From: Prevotella sp. UBA4268
GTDB lineage: Bacteria > Bacteroidota > Bacteroidia > Bacteroidales > Bacteroidaceae
DNA length: 64,000 nt
NCBI GenBank assembly: GCA_002395135.1
Contig: DGWC01000103.1
Location: 3,379-67,378, forward strand
Direction: 5' to 3'
Each line of letters opens with the position of its first letter. The stretch's first letter is position 1. The notes beneath the pieces were generated by a model. That model did no database searches and was not told the DNA's origin. It saw nothing but the letters and a program-made list of their open reading frames with translations. Below, piece after piece: positions 26,446 to 36,344 of the stretch. The translations under genes and the position numbers were made by a program.

Positions 26446-27480
26446 ATGAAAAGTTTAGAAGAACTAACAAGGAAGAATATATGGAACCTTGCTCCCTATA
26501 GCAGTGCAAGAAACGAATATAGCGGACATGTGGCACACGTGTTTCTCGATGCCAACGAGAACCCGTACAACCAGCCGTTTAACAGATATCCTGATCCGCT
26601 GCAAACAGAATTGAAAAAACGCGTGGCACAAGTAAAAGGTGTTCCACAGGAATGCATATTCCTTGGCAATGGTAGTGATGAGGCCATTGACCTCCCCTAC
26701 CGGTGTTTCACACGTCCAGGCATTGACAACGTGGTTGCCATCGAGCCCACCTACGGCATGTATAAAGTATGCGCCGACATCAACGATGTGGAATACCGGC
26801 CCGTATTGTTAGATGAGCATTTCCAAATTTCTGCCGATAAACTACTGAATGCCTGCGATGAGAATACCAAGTTAATATGGATATGCTCACCCAACAACCC
26901 AACTGGAAACTGCATAAACCGTGACGAGATTACCAAGGTGCTCAACGGATTCGAAGGAATCGTTATCGTTGACGAGGCATACAGCGACTTCTCCGCAGAA
27001 AAACCATTCCGACTGGAACTCAAGCACCACCCCAACCTCATCGTGCTCAACACGCTGAGCAAGGCATGGGGATGTGCCGCTATCAGACTGGGCATGGCTT
27101 TTGCGCAACCCGATATTATCAACTTATTTAATAAGGTGAAATATCCCTACAACGTAAACCTGCTCACCCAGCAACAGGCCATGGAAGCGCTAAAAGACCC
27201 TTTCGAAGTGGACAAATGGGTGAAAATGCTCTTGCAAGAGCGTACCAGAATGATTCAGAACTTCAAACTGCTCCCTATCACGGAAAAGATTTATCCCACT
27301 GACGCCAACTTTATCTTAGTGAAAGTGAACAATGCACAGAAGATATACGACTATCTGGTTGAGAAAGGAATCATTGTGCGTAACCGCACACGCATCCAGT
27401 TATGCGAGAATTGTCTTCGCATTACTGTAGGAAACAAGTCGGAAAACAATGAGGTGCTTGCTGCTCTCAGGCAGTATTAG
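26446..27480 (+). CDS. hisC: Histidinol-phosphate aminotransferase
   Basis: A 344-residue PLP-dependent class II-fold aminotransferase converting imidazole-acetol phosphate to histidinol phosphate. [16 protein letters not shown] is the N-terminal substrate motif, SPNNPTGN at 148-155 is the PLP-phosphate region, VDEAYSDFS at 175-183 holds the Asp-Tyr pair, and the Schiff-base Lys206 is in LSKAWG. It ends the visible hisGDC unit; the usual next gene, hisB, does not follow. Confidence 0.96.
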   Translation: MKSLEELTRKNIWNLAPYSSARNEYSGHVAHVFLDANENPYNQPFNRYPDPLQTELKKRVAQVKGVPQECIFLGNGSDEAIDLPYRCFTRPGIDNVVAIEPTYGMYKVCADINDVEYRPVLLDEHFQISADKLLNACDENTKLIWICSPNNPTGNCINRDEITKVLNGFEGIVIVDEAYSDFSAEKPFRLELKHHPNLIVLNTLSKAWGCAAIRLGMAFAQPDIINLFNKVKYPYNVNLLTQQQAMEALKDPFEVDKWVKMLLQERTRMIQNFKLLPITEKIYPTDANFILVKVNNAQKIYDYLVEKGIIVRNRTRIQLCENCLRITVGNKSENNEVLAALRQY

Positions 27481-27512
27481 AGCCTTTCACAAGCAATAAG
27501 CACAAATAAGAG

Positions 27513-27563
27513 CCCCCATTCTGATGCGGTTTTAATGCATTCAGGATGGGGGAATATCTTTTT
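27513..27563. terminator. Bidirectional terminator between hisC and the C69 dipeptidase gene
   Basis: CCCCCAT (27513-27519) pairs with ATGGGGG (27546-27552), and the stem extends inward through TCTGA/TTCAG with one bulge. A T-run (27559-27563) follows after a few bases. It separates two convergent genes and could serve both. Confidence 0.7.
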
Positions 27564-27597
27564 CAGGCAATCGCCTGATGGCGGCAATGGGAAATGA

Positions 27598-29265
27598 TTA
27601 TTTCCAATCGGGCACAGCAAACCTGTCGCCTGTGGTTTCAATCAATTGCTTTGCCACCTTCTCCGGATAGCCTGTACGCTTCACGGTGGCACCTAAACCA
27701 GTAGGAGTACGGAGGAATTTTCCATCTTTCTCGGGCTTTACCACCATGTCGTTGTATTTAACAACGAGATACCATCCCAACTGTTTCCAACGGGCAAGCA
27801 TCTGTTGTGCTTTCTCTATGCCATAGTTATTCAGGAAATAAACGGCCTCTGCGGGATTCTTTTCATAAAGTGCCAATGCTTTGTCCTCTATGCCCTTCTG
27901 GGCCAAGAAATAAGAATTGTCCAAAGAGTCGCGCACTTCTTTCAGTGACGGGAACATCTGAGAATAGCGCGGATAAACCATGTTGCTCACCCAGTTGCAT
28001 ACCCAGAAGGCATTCTTATCAGAGAAAGTAACATCGTCTGCACCAGGTGTATTATAACACTCCGGCTGACGTGTGGAACTACAATAGATAGGTGTATATG
28101 GCACCATATTGCCGTCATCGTTGCCAAACCAAATGATTCCTCCAATGGCATTGGGCAGCCATGAGCGGAGTTGGCACACATAAGAGAACCCTGCCTGTTG
28201 CGTTGAGATGGGACGCTCATTGAAATACTTCTTTTCACACACCTTAAAACTCAACGGAGTGATACGGTATGGCATTTCCCAAAGGCCTTGTCCCATGTCT
28301 GAACTCAAATCAAATGGAGTGCCTTCATAATGATCACGCATGCATGCCTCCATGTCTTGAAGGCTCACTTTCTTGTTTGGCACAATCCACAAGGGCATCG
28401 GCTCGGCCTCTTTCACCATGCCTGAGGCATAGGCAACATACTTCTCCATGTCGTCAGAGAAATGATTGAAATAACTCCACACACGTGCTTCGCAGGCACG
28501 ACGGCCGGAAAAGTCGGGATAAGCGAAAGCATCGTTAAACGAAAACTCAGCATCTTTACCGCTAAACCACCCCATGTCACGGGCATATTGAATCATGCCC
28601 TTGGAGAACATCACGTTTTTCTTGTCTTTCTGATTAAAAGTTCGGATGCGGCTCTGATTGGCATGCGCGCAAATACAATCGTCGGGAATGCGCATGGCCA
28701 CCCATACCACGCGGCCGGCCTTACCCGTATGGAACTTGGAACCTGGCGTTCCCGTTCCCATCATCTCCATGATCCAGGCCTCATTAGGATCGCATATGGT
28801 AAAGGTTTCACCTTCTGAATTGTATCCGTACTTCTCAACCAGCGATGTCATGACCATGATTGCCTCGCGAGCAGTCTTTGCACGCTGAAGGCCAAGATAC
28901 ATCAGACTTCCATAATCAATGATACCTGTTGTGTCAACCATCTCTTCTCGGCCTCCAAAGGTCGTCTCGCCAATGGACACCTGATACTCATTGATGTTGC
29001 CAATTACATTATACGTAACAGGTGCCTCTGGAATCCAACCGTGGTTTACGTCAGAATCGTAATCGATAATCCAGCGCTTTTCGCCTGGCGCATGCGTTCC
29101 TGCAGGATAATGGCAGAGGCCTGTAAACATGCCATAACTATCGGCGCTGTAGGTACAGAACACGCTACCGTCTGTCGTTGCTTTCTTTCCTGCAATCAAA
29201 TTTGTACATGCCGATGCATATAGTCCTATGCACAGCATGGTCATTGTCAATAGTTGCTTTTTCAT
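27598..29265 (-). CDS. C69-family dipeptidase
   Basis: A 555-residue exported N-terminal-nucleophile hydrolase of peptidase family C69 (PepD-like). The signal peptide is residues 1-19, and cleavage before Cys20 would expose the catalytic Cys of CTNLIAGKKATTDGSVF. Further family blocks are GEGET-type GYNSEGETFTICDPNEAWIME and ANQSRIRTF. Members cleave dipeptides. The exported form fits the peptide-using lifestyle of Prevotella-like bacteria. It is separated from the M23 gene by 92 bases and converges on hisC. Confidence 0.9.
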   Translation of the reverse strand: MKKQLLTMTMLCIGLYASACTNLIAGKKATTDGSVFCTYSADSYGMFTGLCHYPAGTHAPGEKRWIIDYDSDVNHGWIPEAPVTYNVIGNINEYQVSIGETTFGGREEMVDTTGIIDYGSLMYLGLQRAKTAREAIMVMTSLVEKYGYNSEGETFTICDPNEAWIMEMMGTGTPGSKFHTGKAGRVVWVAMRIPDDCICAHANQSRIRTFNQKDKKNVMFSKGMIQYARDMGWFSGKDAEFSFNDAFAYPDFSGRRACEARVWSYFNHFSDDMEKYVAYASGMVKEAEPMPLWIVPNKKVSLQDMEACMRDHYEGTPFDLSSDMGQGLWEMPYRITPLSFKVCEKKYFNERPISTQQAGFSYVCQLRSWLPNAIGGIIWFGNDDGNMVPYTPIYCSSTRQPECYNTPGADDVTFSDKNAFWVCNWVSNMVYPRYSQMFPSLKEVRDSLDNSYFLAQKGIEDKALALYEKNPAEAVYFLNNYGIEKAQQMLARWKQLGWYLVVKYNDMVVKPEKDGKFLRTPTGLGATVKRTGYPEKVAKQLIETTGDRFAVPDWK

Positions 29266-29357
29266 TGTATTGAGTTTTTTCTTTTCAAAAATGATATTAT
29301 TACTATCTAAAAATGTATTGTTCTCAACTCCTGCTCAATTCATTTGGCTATTCCAGA

Positions 29358-30743
29358 CTAATGCTTCTTTTTGCGAAAGCCCACTTCATAGGTATTCCCT
29401 AATTCACGGATCCTGCCCGTCACCCAACCGTCGCTTAACCTTGCATCATATTCACGGCCATCGTTTCCCAAGATACAAATGCCCGTCGTGTCTTTGGGTA
29501 CGGACTTTACGCGCAGAGAGAGTTCTGCCCATCCAAGCAAAGGGAAACTACCATCGTAGAAACTCCACGCATCAGAAAGGCCTTTCGTTCCCGCCGAAGC
29601 ATGCGGCACAAGTTCAACGTCATGCGGCAAGAGTCCCTGTCTGACCTGTAACTGTACACCCGGTCTCTGGAAACTGTTGGGAACGCCCCATTTCAAAAGC
29701 CTCGCAGCACAGTGTTGCTTTCCAGCAGGAATTACCTGCCGTCGTCCCTTTACGGTGAAAGAATAAGTAGACTGGTTGCCAAAAGCATCAGTGAGCACAT
29801 ACACAAGATGATAGTCGCGCTCCTCTTTGAAATCTACGATACCTCTGTTCTCATCGGCTTGCAGGATGGATAGTCTATTGCCTGGATCCACAAACGACTT
29901 CATATACCAGACATTATTCCGGCGATAATGATTGTAGTCGCCCCACGAATTAACCATTAGATTATGCTCTGGAAGAATGCTGGACACATCACTACAGAAC
30001 ACAAGACTGTCATCAACCAGCAACTGAGTCTGGCGAATGCCATAATGATGATAGGTTTCTTCCATGTAATCATTAGCCCAAAGGCCAAAGCCAACCTTGC
30101 CCCAAGCAGTGAACTCGCGATTCAGATGATTCGAACTGAATCCGAAATTCTGCTTTTTTGACGACCCGTTGAATACACCTTCTCCCTCTTGAGGATAGGC
30201 CATAAAGGCATGCGCCTGTGGCGGTGTGTTGTCTTGGAGAATATCCTTAAGATAATCAAGGGGGTCGAGCATGGCCCATGTCTTCGTATCATGCACCTCG
30301 AGATGTAGATGTGGTGCCACGCTACTACCCGTGTCGCCGCTGACAGCAATCAACTGTCCTTCAGAGACCGGGTATTGCCATGGACGCAACCACACATCAT
30401 ATTCCTTCTCAGCCTGTTGATGGCGCACCTGCAACTTGCCAACAAGCCTGTTCAACTGCGGAACGAAGCGTTTGAGATGGCAATAAACACAGGTGGTTCC
30501 ATTAGGATGGCGCACATATACAGCATTGCCAAAGCCGTATTTTCCCACCGTGAGCCTAGACACATAGCCATCGCCGATGGAGAAAATCGGTTTTCCTTCT
30601 GACATTTGTGTACGCACATCTATGCCGCCATGGAAATGATGAGGACGCGGTTCACCGAAATTCCCTGCCAATGTGATGGGGAAATTGACAGGGGAAACGA
30701 ATAAGAGCCTAAATGCCAATAATATGTTCAGGAACATGCACAT
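29358..30743 (-). CDS. M23-family (LytM-like) metallopeptidase
   Basis: A 461-residue protein with an N-terminal hydrophobic segment acting as signal or anchor and a LytM/peptidase M23 domain early in the sequence. HHFHGGIDVR (near residue 36) provides the HxxxD zinc ligands and VAPHLHLEV (near 145) the HxH motif. The long C-terminal part (about 300 residues) is beta-rich and of unknown fold. M23 enzymes cleave peptidoglycan cross-bridges or act as activators of amidases. It starts six bases after the nadC stop codon. A second ATG two codons downstream could also initiate. Confidence 0.88.
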   Translation of the reverse strand: MCMFLNILLAFRLLFVSPVNFPITLAGNFGEPRPHHFHGGIDVRTQMSEGKPIFSIGDGYVSRLTVGKYGFGNAVYVRHPNGTTCVYCHLKRFVPQLNRLVGKLQVRHQQAEKEYDVWLRPWQYPVSEGQLIAVSGDTGSSVAPHLHLEVHDTKTWAMLDPLDYLKDILQDNTPPQAHAFMAYPQEGEGVFNGSSKKQNFGFSSNHLNREFTAWGKVGFGLWANDYMEETYHHYGIRQTQLLVDDSLVFCSDVSSILPEHNLMVNSWGDYNHYRRNNVWYMKSFVDPGNRLSILQADENRGIVDFKEERDYHLVYVLTDAFGNQSTYSFTVKGRRQVIPAGKQHCAARLLKWGVPNSFQRPGVQLQVRQGLLPHDVELVPHASAGTKGLSDAWSFYDGSFPLLGWAELSLRVKSVPKDTTGICILGNDGREYDARLSDGWVTGRIRELGNTYEVGFRKKKH

Positions 30744-30749
30744 ACGTCG

Positions 30750-31598
30750 TTAGCATGCCTTGAAACTCATATCAAGACCTTTCACAGAATGAGTGAGCGC
30801 TCCAACAGAAATATAATCAACACCACATTCGGCGTAATCGCGAAGTGTGTCAAAAGTGATGCCGCCGCTCGATTCCGTCTCATAACGGCCGGCAATCATC
30901 TCAACGGCCTTGCGAGTGTTCTCAACAGTGAAATTGTCGAGCATGATTCTATCCACTCCGCCACAATCCATCACCTGCTTCAACTCATCAAAATTACGCA
31001 CTTCTATTTCTATCTTCAGGTCAAGTCCCTTCTCTTTCAGGTATTCATGACAACGATTAATGGCATTGGCAATGCCTCCTGAGAAATCAACATGGTTGTC
31101 TTTCAACAAAATCATGTCGAACAAACCAATACGATGATTCACACCACCGCCGATCTTCACTGCCTGTTTCTCAAGCATGCGCATACCGGGAGTCGTCTTT
31201 CGAGTATCGAGCACACGCGTCTTGGTACCTTCGAGACGCTCTACATACTTATGCGTCATCGTGGCAATTCCACTCATGCGCTGCATAATATTCAGCATCA
31301 GGCGCTCTGTCTGGAGAAGAGAACGCACGCGACCCGTAACAATCATCGCCACATCACCCTTCTTAACCACTGCACCATCGCCCATAAGCACTTCCACCTG
31401 CATCTCCGGGTCGAAACGAGCAAATACCTTTTTTGCCACTTCTACACCTGCCAGCACACCGTCTTCCTTGATCAACAGCCGGCTTTTTCCCATTGCATCC
31501 TCTGGAATGCAGCACAATGTGGTATGATCGCCATCACCGATATCCTCTGCAAAAGACAGATCAATCAGGCGAGTCTCTAATTCTTCTACGCTCAACAT
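30750..31598 (-). CDS. nadC: Nicotinate-nucleotide pyrophosphorylase (quinolinate phosphoribosyltransferase)
   Basis: A 282-residue type II PRTase converting quinolinate and PRPP to nicotinate mononucleotide, CO2 and PPi in NAD synthesis. Diagnostic stretches are EDIGDGDHTT near the N-terminus, RMSGIATMTHKYVE, VLDTRKTTPGMRMLEKQAV and the phosphate-binding SSGGITFDTLRDYAECGVDY. Full length. nadA and nadB are not in the window. It may be transcribed with the M23 gene downstream. Confidence 0.96.
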   Translation of the reverse strand: MLSVEELETRLIDLSFAEDIGDGDHTTLCCIPEDAMGKSRLLIKEDGVLAGVEVAKKVFARFDPEMQVEVLMGDGAVVKKGDVAMIVTGRVRSLLQTERLMLNIMQRMSGIATMTHKYVERLEGTKTRVLDTRKTTPGMRMLEKQAVKIGGGVNHRIGLFDMILLKDNHVDFSGGIANAINRCHEYLKEKGLDLKIEIEVRNFDELKQVMDCGGVDRIMLDNFTVENTRKAVEMIAGRYETESSGGITFDTLRDYAECGVDYISVGALTHSVKGLDMSFKAC

Positions 31599-31671
31599 AA
31601 TATAATACTTAATTAGAAACCGCTCTCCTCTCCTGCATGAACAGGTAAGAGAACGGCTTCGATGAATGACT

Positions 31672-32184
31672 TTAATCGTTCAGGTAAATTGACAATCCCA
31701 ACCTAATACCAAGGTTTGAATAGTCAGAATGGCTCTTGAAACTCTGGTTATAATAGAGGGATGGCTCAAGCGTTACAGTCCTGCTGAGGAAGAAGGCATA
31801 TCCCAATTCAACACCAGGCTGCACATCGTTGAAATTCTTGTTGGCATGAACATAATTAACCCTTGCTCCAAGGAACAATCCGTTCTGTTCTATATAATAG
31901 CGAGCACCTGCACCCAGGTTGAATGCATCAGGTGCTTTTCCGTTACTGTTATAGCCGGCCATTCCCAACAGAGCGAAATTATCAAATACGAAATAGCCTG
32001 CTTCACACTGAGCGCCCAACTTCAGATCTTCCGAACCACTATAGTTCAAGTCGAGCCCAGAGAGGGATGCTCCGATATAATACTTATCTGCATGAAACGG
32101 AGTTTGCTTGTACTGATAAGTGTACTGAGCCTGTGCGGTGAACGTCATCGCCATTGCGATGATTAACATTGCAATTTTTTTCAT
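31672..32184 (-). CDS. Outer-membrane beta-barrel protein
   Basis: A 170-residue exported protein with a signal peptide ending AQAQ (about residue 20), followed by alternating hydrophobic and polar strands with many aromatic residues (LGAGARYYIEQNGLFLGARVNYVH, ELGYAFFLSRTVTLEPSLYYNQ). This is the pattern of an eight-stranded OmpW/OmpA-like barrel. The last residues form a final strand. It begins 11 bases after cstA and is probably co-transcribed with it. Its role is unknown; a small porin or structural barrel is likely. Confidence 0.8.
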   Translation of the reverse strand: MKKIAMLIIAMAMTFTAQAQYTYQYKQTPFHADKYYIGASLSGLDLNYSGSEDLKLGAQCEAGYFVFDNFALLGMAGYNSNGKAPDAFNLGAGARYYIEQNGLFLGARVNYVHANKNFNDVQPGVELGYAFFLSRTVTLEPSLYYNQSFKSHSDYSNLGIRLGLSIYLND

Positions 32185-32195
32185 AATGAATTGTT

Positions 32196-33644
32196 TTATT
32201 GATTAATATTATTATTTCTACATTTCTCTTTTCTATACCATCCGAAGAACCATGCCAAAGAGATAATCAGTGCAGCACCTCCTACGCCATAGCCTACCAT
32301 CATGTCGAATCCGAAAGCGTTCTTGGAAATCATGAGGAACGAAGAACACACAACCGTCATAAACACAGCAGGAATCATGGTAATCCAGAATGGTTTGCGC
32401 TCACGAACAAGATATACTGTAATAGCCCATAGCATGAACACGGCCAATGTCTGATTAGCCCAACCGAAGTAACTCCAAATAATATTGAAACCATCGGGAT
32501 TCTCAATATTGTAATACAAGAGCAGGAAAGTAAGGCCAAACAACGGTATGCAAATCCAAATACGCTTCATGATACTGCGCTGCTCCAGATGAATGAACTC
32601 GGCAATGATAAGTCGTGCCGAACGCAAAGCAGTATCACCACTGGTGATAGGAGCCGCCACCACTCCCAGCATAGCGAGGATTCCGCCAAATGTACCCAGC
32701 CATCCTTCGCTCACGGTAGTAACGACTTCCGGTGCCTGCAATGAGAGGGATGCTCCCAATTCCTGCGCTGCGCCGCCATAGAAGAAATACATGGACACCG
32801 TGGCCCATATCAAAGCGACAAGTCCTTCAGTAATCATGGCACCGTAAAACATGGGACGTCCCATCTTCTCGCTTTTCACACAGCGAGCCATCAAGGGTGT
32901 TTGCGTAGCATGGAAGCCACTAATGGCACCACAGGCAATCGTGATAAACAAGGCGGGGAATATCGGCGACGTAAACCCTTCACCATGTAAGCCGTCGGTA
33001 AGTTCTGGCAATGACGGCCATTTTATAAAGAGGACGGCCATCAAAGCCACCGCCATGAAAATCATAGATATAGCAAAGAGCGGGTATATCCTACCTATAA
33101 TCTTGTCAATAGGAAGCATGGTAGCAATGATATAGTACAAGAAGATGATGCCGCACCAGATATACACCCATGTGAGATTATCACCACAGAGTTTGCCAAG
33201 TATCAATGCGGGGCTGTAAACGAACACTGCGCCCACCATCATCAACAGGAACACTGAGAAAACAAGCATCACCTTCTTGGTGGTTGTTCCCAGATAGCGG
33301 CCAATCAACTCTGGCTGTCCCGCGCCATCGTTACGCATGGAGAGCATGCCACTTAAATAATCGTGAGTGGCACCGGCGAAAATACAACCAAGCACAATCC
33401 ACAGATAGGCCGCAGGACCAAACTTGGCACCCATGATAGCACCGAAGATAGGACCCGTTCCGGCAATGTTCAGGAACTGAATCATAAAAACCTTCCATCC
33501 AGGAAGTACGATATAGTCCACTCCGTCGGCCTTCGCCACGGCAGGAGTCACACGGTCATCTGGACCGAACACCTTCTCAACAAACTTTCCATAGAGCGCA
33601 TAGCCGATAACCAAGGCCACCAGGCTCAAAACAAATGTTACCAT
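32196..33644 (-). CDS. cstA: Carbon starvation CstA-family peptide/pyruvate transporter
   Basis: A 482-residue membrane protein with about 12-13 hydrophobic segments and the CstA-family start VTFVLSLVALVIGYALYGKF. GAIMGAKFGPAAYLWIVLGC and GFHATQTPLMARC are conserved blocks. E. coli homologues transport peptides or pyruvate. This is the shorter form (under 500 residues) common in anaerobes, lacking the long C-terminal extension of E. coli CstA. A strong divergent promoter pair lies upstream. Confidence 0.92.
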   Translation of the reverse strand: MVTFVLSLVALVIGYALYGKFVEKVFGPDDRVTPAVAKADGVDYIVLPGWKVFMIQFLNIAGTGPIFGAIMGAKFGPAAYLWIVLGCIFAGATHDYLSGMLSMRNDGAGQPELIGRYLGTTTKKVMLVFSVFLLMMVGAVFVYSPALILGKLCGDNLTWVYIWCGIIFLYYIIATMLPIDKIIGRIYPLFAISMIFMAVALMAVLFIKWPSLPELTDGLHGEGFTSPIFPALFITIACGAISGFHATQTPLMARCVKSEKMGRPMFYGAMITEGLVALIWATVSMYFFYGGAAQELGASLSLQAPEVVTTVSEGWLGTFGGILAMLGVVAAPITSGDTALRSARLIIAEFIHLEQRSIMKRIWICIPLFGLTFLLLYYNIENPDGFNIIWSYFGWANQTLAVFMLWAITVYLVRERKPFWITMIPAVFMTVVCSSFLMISKNAFGFDMMVGYGVGGAALIISLAWFFGWYRKEKCRNNNINQ

Positions 33645-33689
33645 TGCAAATTCTTACTTAATTTATTATTGCTTGTTGTTAATAATATG

Positions 33690-33722
33690 CAAAGGTACAA
33701 AATTAATTTGATAAACCGCAAA
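33690..33722 (-). promoter_or_regulatory. Promoter of cstA
   Basis: On the minus strand TTTG (33722-33719) and TACCTTTG (33697-33690) are separated by 21 bases. Its -33 region interleaves with that of the divergent promoter at 33707-33737. Confidence 0.75.
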
Positions 33723-33737
33723 AATTCCGTAACTTTG
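33707..33737 (+). promoter_or_regulatory. Promoter of the glycoside hydrolase-like gene
   Basis: TTTG at 33707-33710 and TAACTTTG at 33730-33737 with a 19-base spacer. It overlaps the cstA promoter, so the two polymerases would compete for the same stretch. Confidence 0.8.
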
Positions 33738-33757
33738 CACGAAAATAAAAAAAATAC

Positions 33758-35188
33758 ATGAATAAACTGATTATTTCTGTCATCATATTCCTATTCTTTA
33801 GCATTCGCCTTACGGCAATAGCACAGACATTTGTGTCAGGTGCATCCCCCTTCACATACTCACCAGACAAAGAAATACGTGCGGTTTGGCTGGCCACCAT
33901 CGGCGGTATAGACTGGCCTCGCACCTATGCCAGCACGCCCGCAACCATCTCACGACAAAAGCAGGAGTTGACCGACATGCTTGACAAACTGAAAAGAATA
34001 AACATCAACACCATATTGCTTCAGACACGCGTCAGAGGTACTGTCATCTATCCATCCATGTATGAACCATGGGATGGCTGTATGAGTGGGAGACCTGGGG
34101 TGTCTCCGGGTTACGATCCGTTGCGTTTTGCCATCGAAGAATGTCATAAAAGAGGAATGGAAATACATGCCTGGGTGGTCACCATTCCAGTTGGCAAATG
34201 GAACAACCTTGGCTGCCGTCGCCTGCTGCAGCGATATCCCAAACTGATTACCAAAATCGGAGATGAAGGATTCATGCATCCTGAACAGCCACAAACGGCT
34301 GAATATCTGTCAAATATATGTAGCGAAATCATCCAAAACTACAATATTGATGGAATACATCTCGACTATATCAGATATCCAGAGACATGGAAGAACAGAA
34401 TAAATAGAGTTCAGGGAAGGGAATACATTACAAGAATTGTAAGAAAAATTCACAACAACATCAAACAAAAGAAGCCAAGCGTAAAGATAAGTTGTTCGCC
34501 ATTGGGCAAGCACGATGACCTATCGAGGTATTCCTCCAAAGGATGGAACGCAAGAAACACCGTTTGTCAGGATGCACAGGCATGGTTACGCAATGGTTTG
34601 ATGGACCAGTTGTACCCCATGATTTATTTCAAAGAGAACAATTTCTATCCTTTCGCCATCGACTGGGCGGAACACTGTGCTGCCGGACAAGTAGCCGCCG
34701 GACTTGGCATCTATTTTCTCGATCCCAAAGAGGGCAACTGGCGAATTGACGAGGTGAAGCGCCAACTCAATGTGTGCAGACAATTAGGACTCGGACAGTG
34801 TTTCTTCCGAGCCAAATACCTCATCAACAACATTCAGGGACTATATGACTATTTGCGCATTTTCAATTTCCAGATGCCGAATAAAGAAGGACATGTGGAG
34901 CAAAATGGCGGTGTAAGTGCGCTGGTCAGTCAAAAGCCGACCGGCCCAATACCCTATTTAACAACAAACCAAGGACATCTGACCATGCCAGAAAGACATG
35001 ACGGACAAGATGCCGATATGTTACTTATCACTTCACTTGCCGGAAACGGTATCACTACAAAGAAATGGAGCGGCAAAACACTTGATGTCAGCAATCTGAA
35101 ACCAGGAACCTATATCATTTACTCCCTGGACCGGCGCGGCGCAACGCACAGAATGGCATATCTGCGCGTTGAAGATGACATCAAATAA
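33758..35188 (+). CDS. Glycoside hydrolase-like protein (GHL10/DUF187 family)
   Basis: A 476-residue exported protein. The signal peptide (about residues 1-23, ending AIAQ) is followed by the GHL10-type TIM-barrel start IRAVWLATIGGIDWPRTYA, then LKRININTILLQTRVRGTVIYPS, the DPLRFAIEECHKRGMEIHAWV strand and the acidic YNIDGIHLDYIRYPE segment that carries the likely catalytic or binding acids. After about residue 390 a short C-terminal region (LKPGTYIIYSLDRRG) resembles a beta-sandwich tail. The family is thought to act on cell-wall or host glycans, but substrates are mostly unknown. Confidence 0.88.
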   Translation: MNKLIISVIIFLFFSIRLTAIAQTFVSGASPFTYSPDKEIRAVWLATIGGIDWPRTYASTPATISRQKQELTDMLDKLKRININTILLQTRVRGTVIYPSMYEPWDGCMSGRPGVSPGYDPLRFAIEECHKRGMEIHAWVVTIPVGKWNNLGCRRLLQRYPKLITKIGDEGFMHPEQPQTAEYLSNICSEIIQNYNIDGIHLDYIRYPETWKNRINRVQGREYITRIVRKIHNNIKQKKPSVKISCSPLGKHDDLSRYSSKGWNARNTVCQDAQAWLRNGLMDQLYPMIYFKENNFYPFAIDWAEHCAAGQVAAGLGIYFLDPKEGNWRIDEVKRQLNVCRQLGLGQCFFRAKYLINNIQGLYDYLRIFNFQMPNKEGHVEQNGGVSALVSQKPTGPIPYLTTNQGHLTMPERHDGQDADMLLITSLAGNGITTKKWSGKTLDVSNLKPGTYIIYSLDRRGATHRMAYLRVEDDIK

Positions 35189-35250
35189 CGACCAGCCTAC
35201 TTATTTTGAAAACATTCTCCACGTCCATTGGAATATAAACGAAATAAAAG

Positions 35251-35281
35251 TTTGCTTATTCCGAGAAAATAACTATCTTTG
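35251..35281 (+). promoter_or_regulatory. Upstream promoter of the purU-his-lys operon
   Basis: TTTG at 35251-35254 and TATCTTTG at 35274-35281 with a 19-base spacer. A second -7-like box, TAACTTTG, is at 35379-35386 without a good -33, so two tandem starts are possible before purU. Confidence 0.75.
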
Positions 35282-35307
35282 CACTTGCAAAATAGCCTAC
35301 AAACACG

Positions 35308-35355
35308 ATGTTGAGGGAAATGGCACTGCAAATTGCTCAAAAAATGAGTAATTAG
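35308..35355 (+). CDS. Possible 15-codon leader ORF upstream of purU
   Basis: An ATG at 35308, about 20 bases after the predicted start of the 35251-35281 promoter, opens a 15-codon frame ending in TAG at 35355 (product begins MLREMALQIA). It has no run of His, Lys or other attenuator-type codons. It could be a short leader peptide, or chance. Confidence 0.25.
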   Translation: MLREMALQIAQKMSN

Positions 35356-35437
35356 CACGTTTTTCCAAAAATAATTCGTAACTTTGCAGCCGATAATAGG
35401 AAAAAATTGACAGTCAGAACAGAAAATTTGATTGAGA

Positions 35438-36301
35438 ATGAAACCTACAGCGATTATGCTTCTGCATTGCCCCGACCAGCCGGGCATCATATCAGAAGTT
35501 ACAAAGTTTATCACGGATAACAACGGAAACATTGTCTACCTCGACCAACACGTTGACAGGCAAGATGGTATTTTCTTCATGCGCATTGAGTGGGAACTGT
35601 GCGATTTCCTCATTCCGAGGGACAAAATCAAAGAATACATAGAGACGCTCTATGCACAGCGCTATTCAATGACATTCAATCTCTATTTCAACGACGAGCG
35701 ACCGCGCATGGCAATCTTTGTCAGTAAGATGAGCCATTGCCTTTACGATCTTCTGGCTCGTTGGAAATCGGGAGAGATTGAATGCGACATTCCTTGCATT
35801 TTGAGCAACCACGAAGACCTGAGATATGTGGCCGAGCAGTTCGGCATCCCCTATTACGTATGGTCCATCAAGAGCGACCATTCCAACAAAGCAGAGGTGG
35901 AGGCAGAAGAAATGAAACTGCTCAGAGACAAGCGAGTGACATTCATCGTACTGGCCAGGTATATGCAAATTATCAGCGACGAGATGATTGCCCAGTACCC
36001 GCACCATATCATCAACATCCACCATTCGTTTTTGCCTGCATTCATAGGAGCGAAGCCCTATCATCAGGCATGGGAACGAGGTGTGAAAATTATTGGTGCC
36101 ACAAGCCACTATGTGACAGCCGAACTCGATTCGGGACCTATCATCGAACAGGATGTCGTGAGGATTACGCACAAGGACACACCTGAGAGTTTGGTACTGA
36201 AAGGAAGGGACTTGGAAAAAATAGTCCTTTCAAGAGCGGTCAATAAGCATATACAGCGGAAAATACTGACATACCACAACAAAACCGTCATCTTCAGTTG
36301 A
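35438..36301 (+). CDS. purU: Formyltetrahydrofolate deformylase
   Basis: A 287-residue enzyme hydrolysing 10-formyl-THF to THF and formate. The N-terminal ACT domain (about residues 5-80, with LLHCPDQPGIISEVTKFI) is the regulatory part. The formyltransferase-fold catalytic domain shows ARYMQIIS, then NIHHSFLPAFIGAKPYHQA with the catalytic Asn-His, and TAELDSGPIIEQD with the catalytic Asp. The ATG at 35438 was preferred over a TTG two codons earlier. It is the first gene of a long plus-strand cluster continuing into hisH. Confidence 0.95.
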   Translation: MKPTAIMLLHCPDQPGIISEVTKFITDNNGNIVYLDQHVDRQDGIFFMRIEWELCDFLIPRDKIKEYIETLYAQRYSMTFNLYFNDERPRMAIFVSKMSHCLYDLLARWKSGEIECDIPCILSNHEDLRYVAEQFGIPYYVWSIKSDHSNKAEVEAEEMKLLRDKRVTFIVLARYMQIISDEMIAQYPHHIINIHHSFLPAFIGAKPYHQAWERGVKIIGATSHYVTAELDSGPIIEQDVVRITHKDTPESLVLKGRDLEKIVLSRAVNKHIQRKILTYHNKTVIFS

Positions 36302-36344
36302 AAATATATATATTTTCCACGACCGACAAACGACAAGAAAGGAA

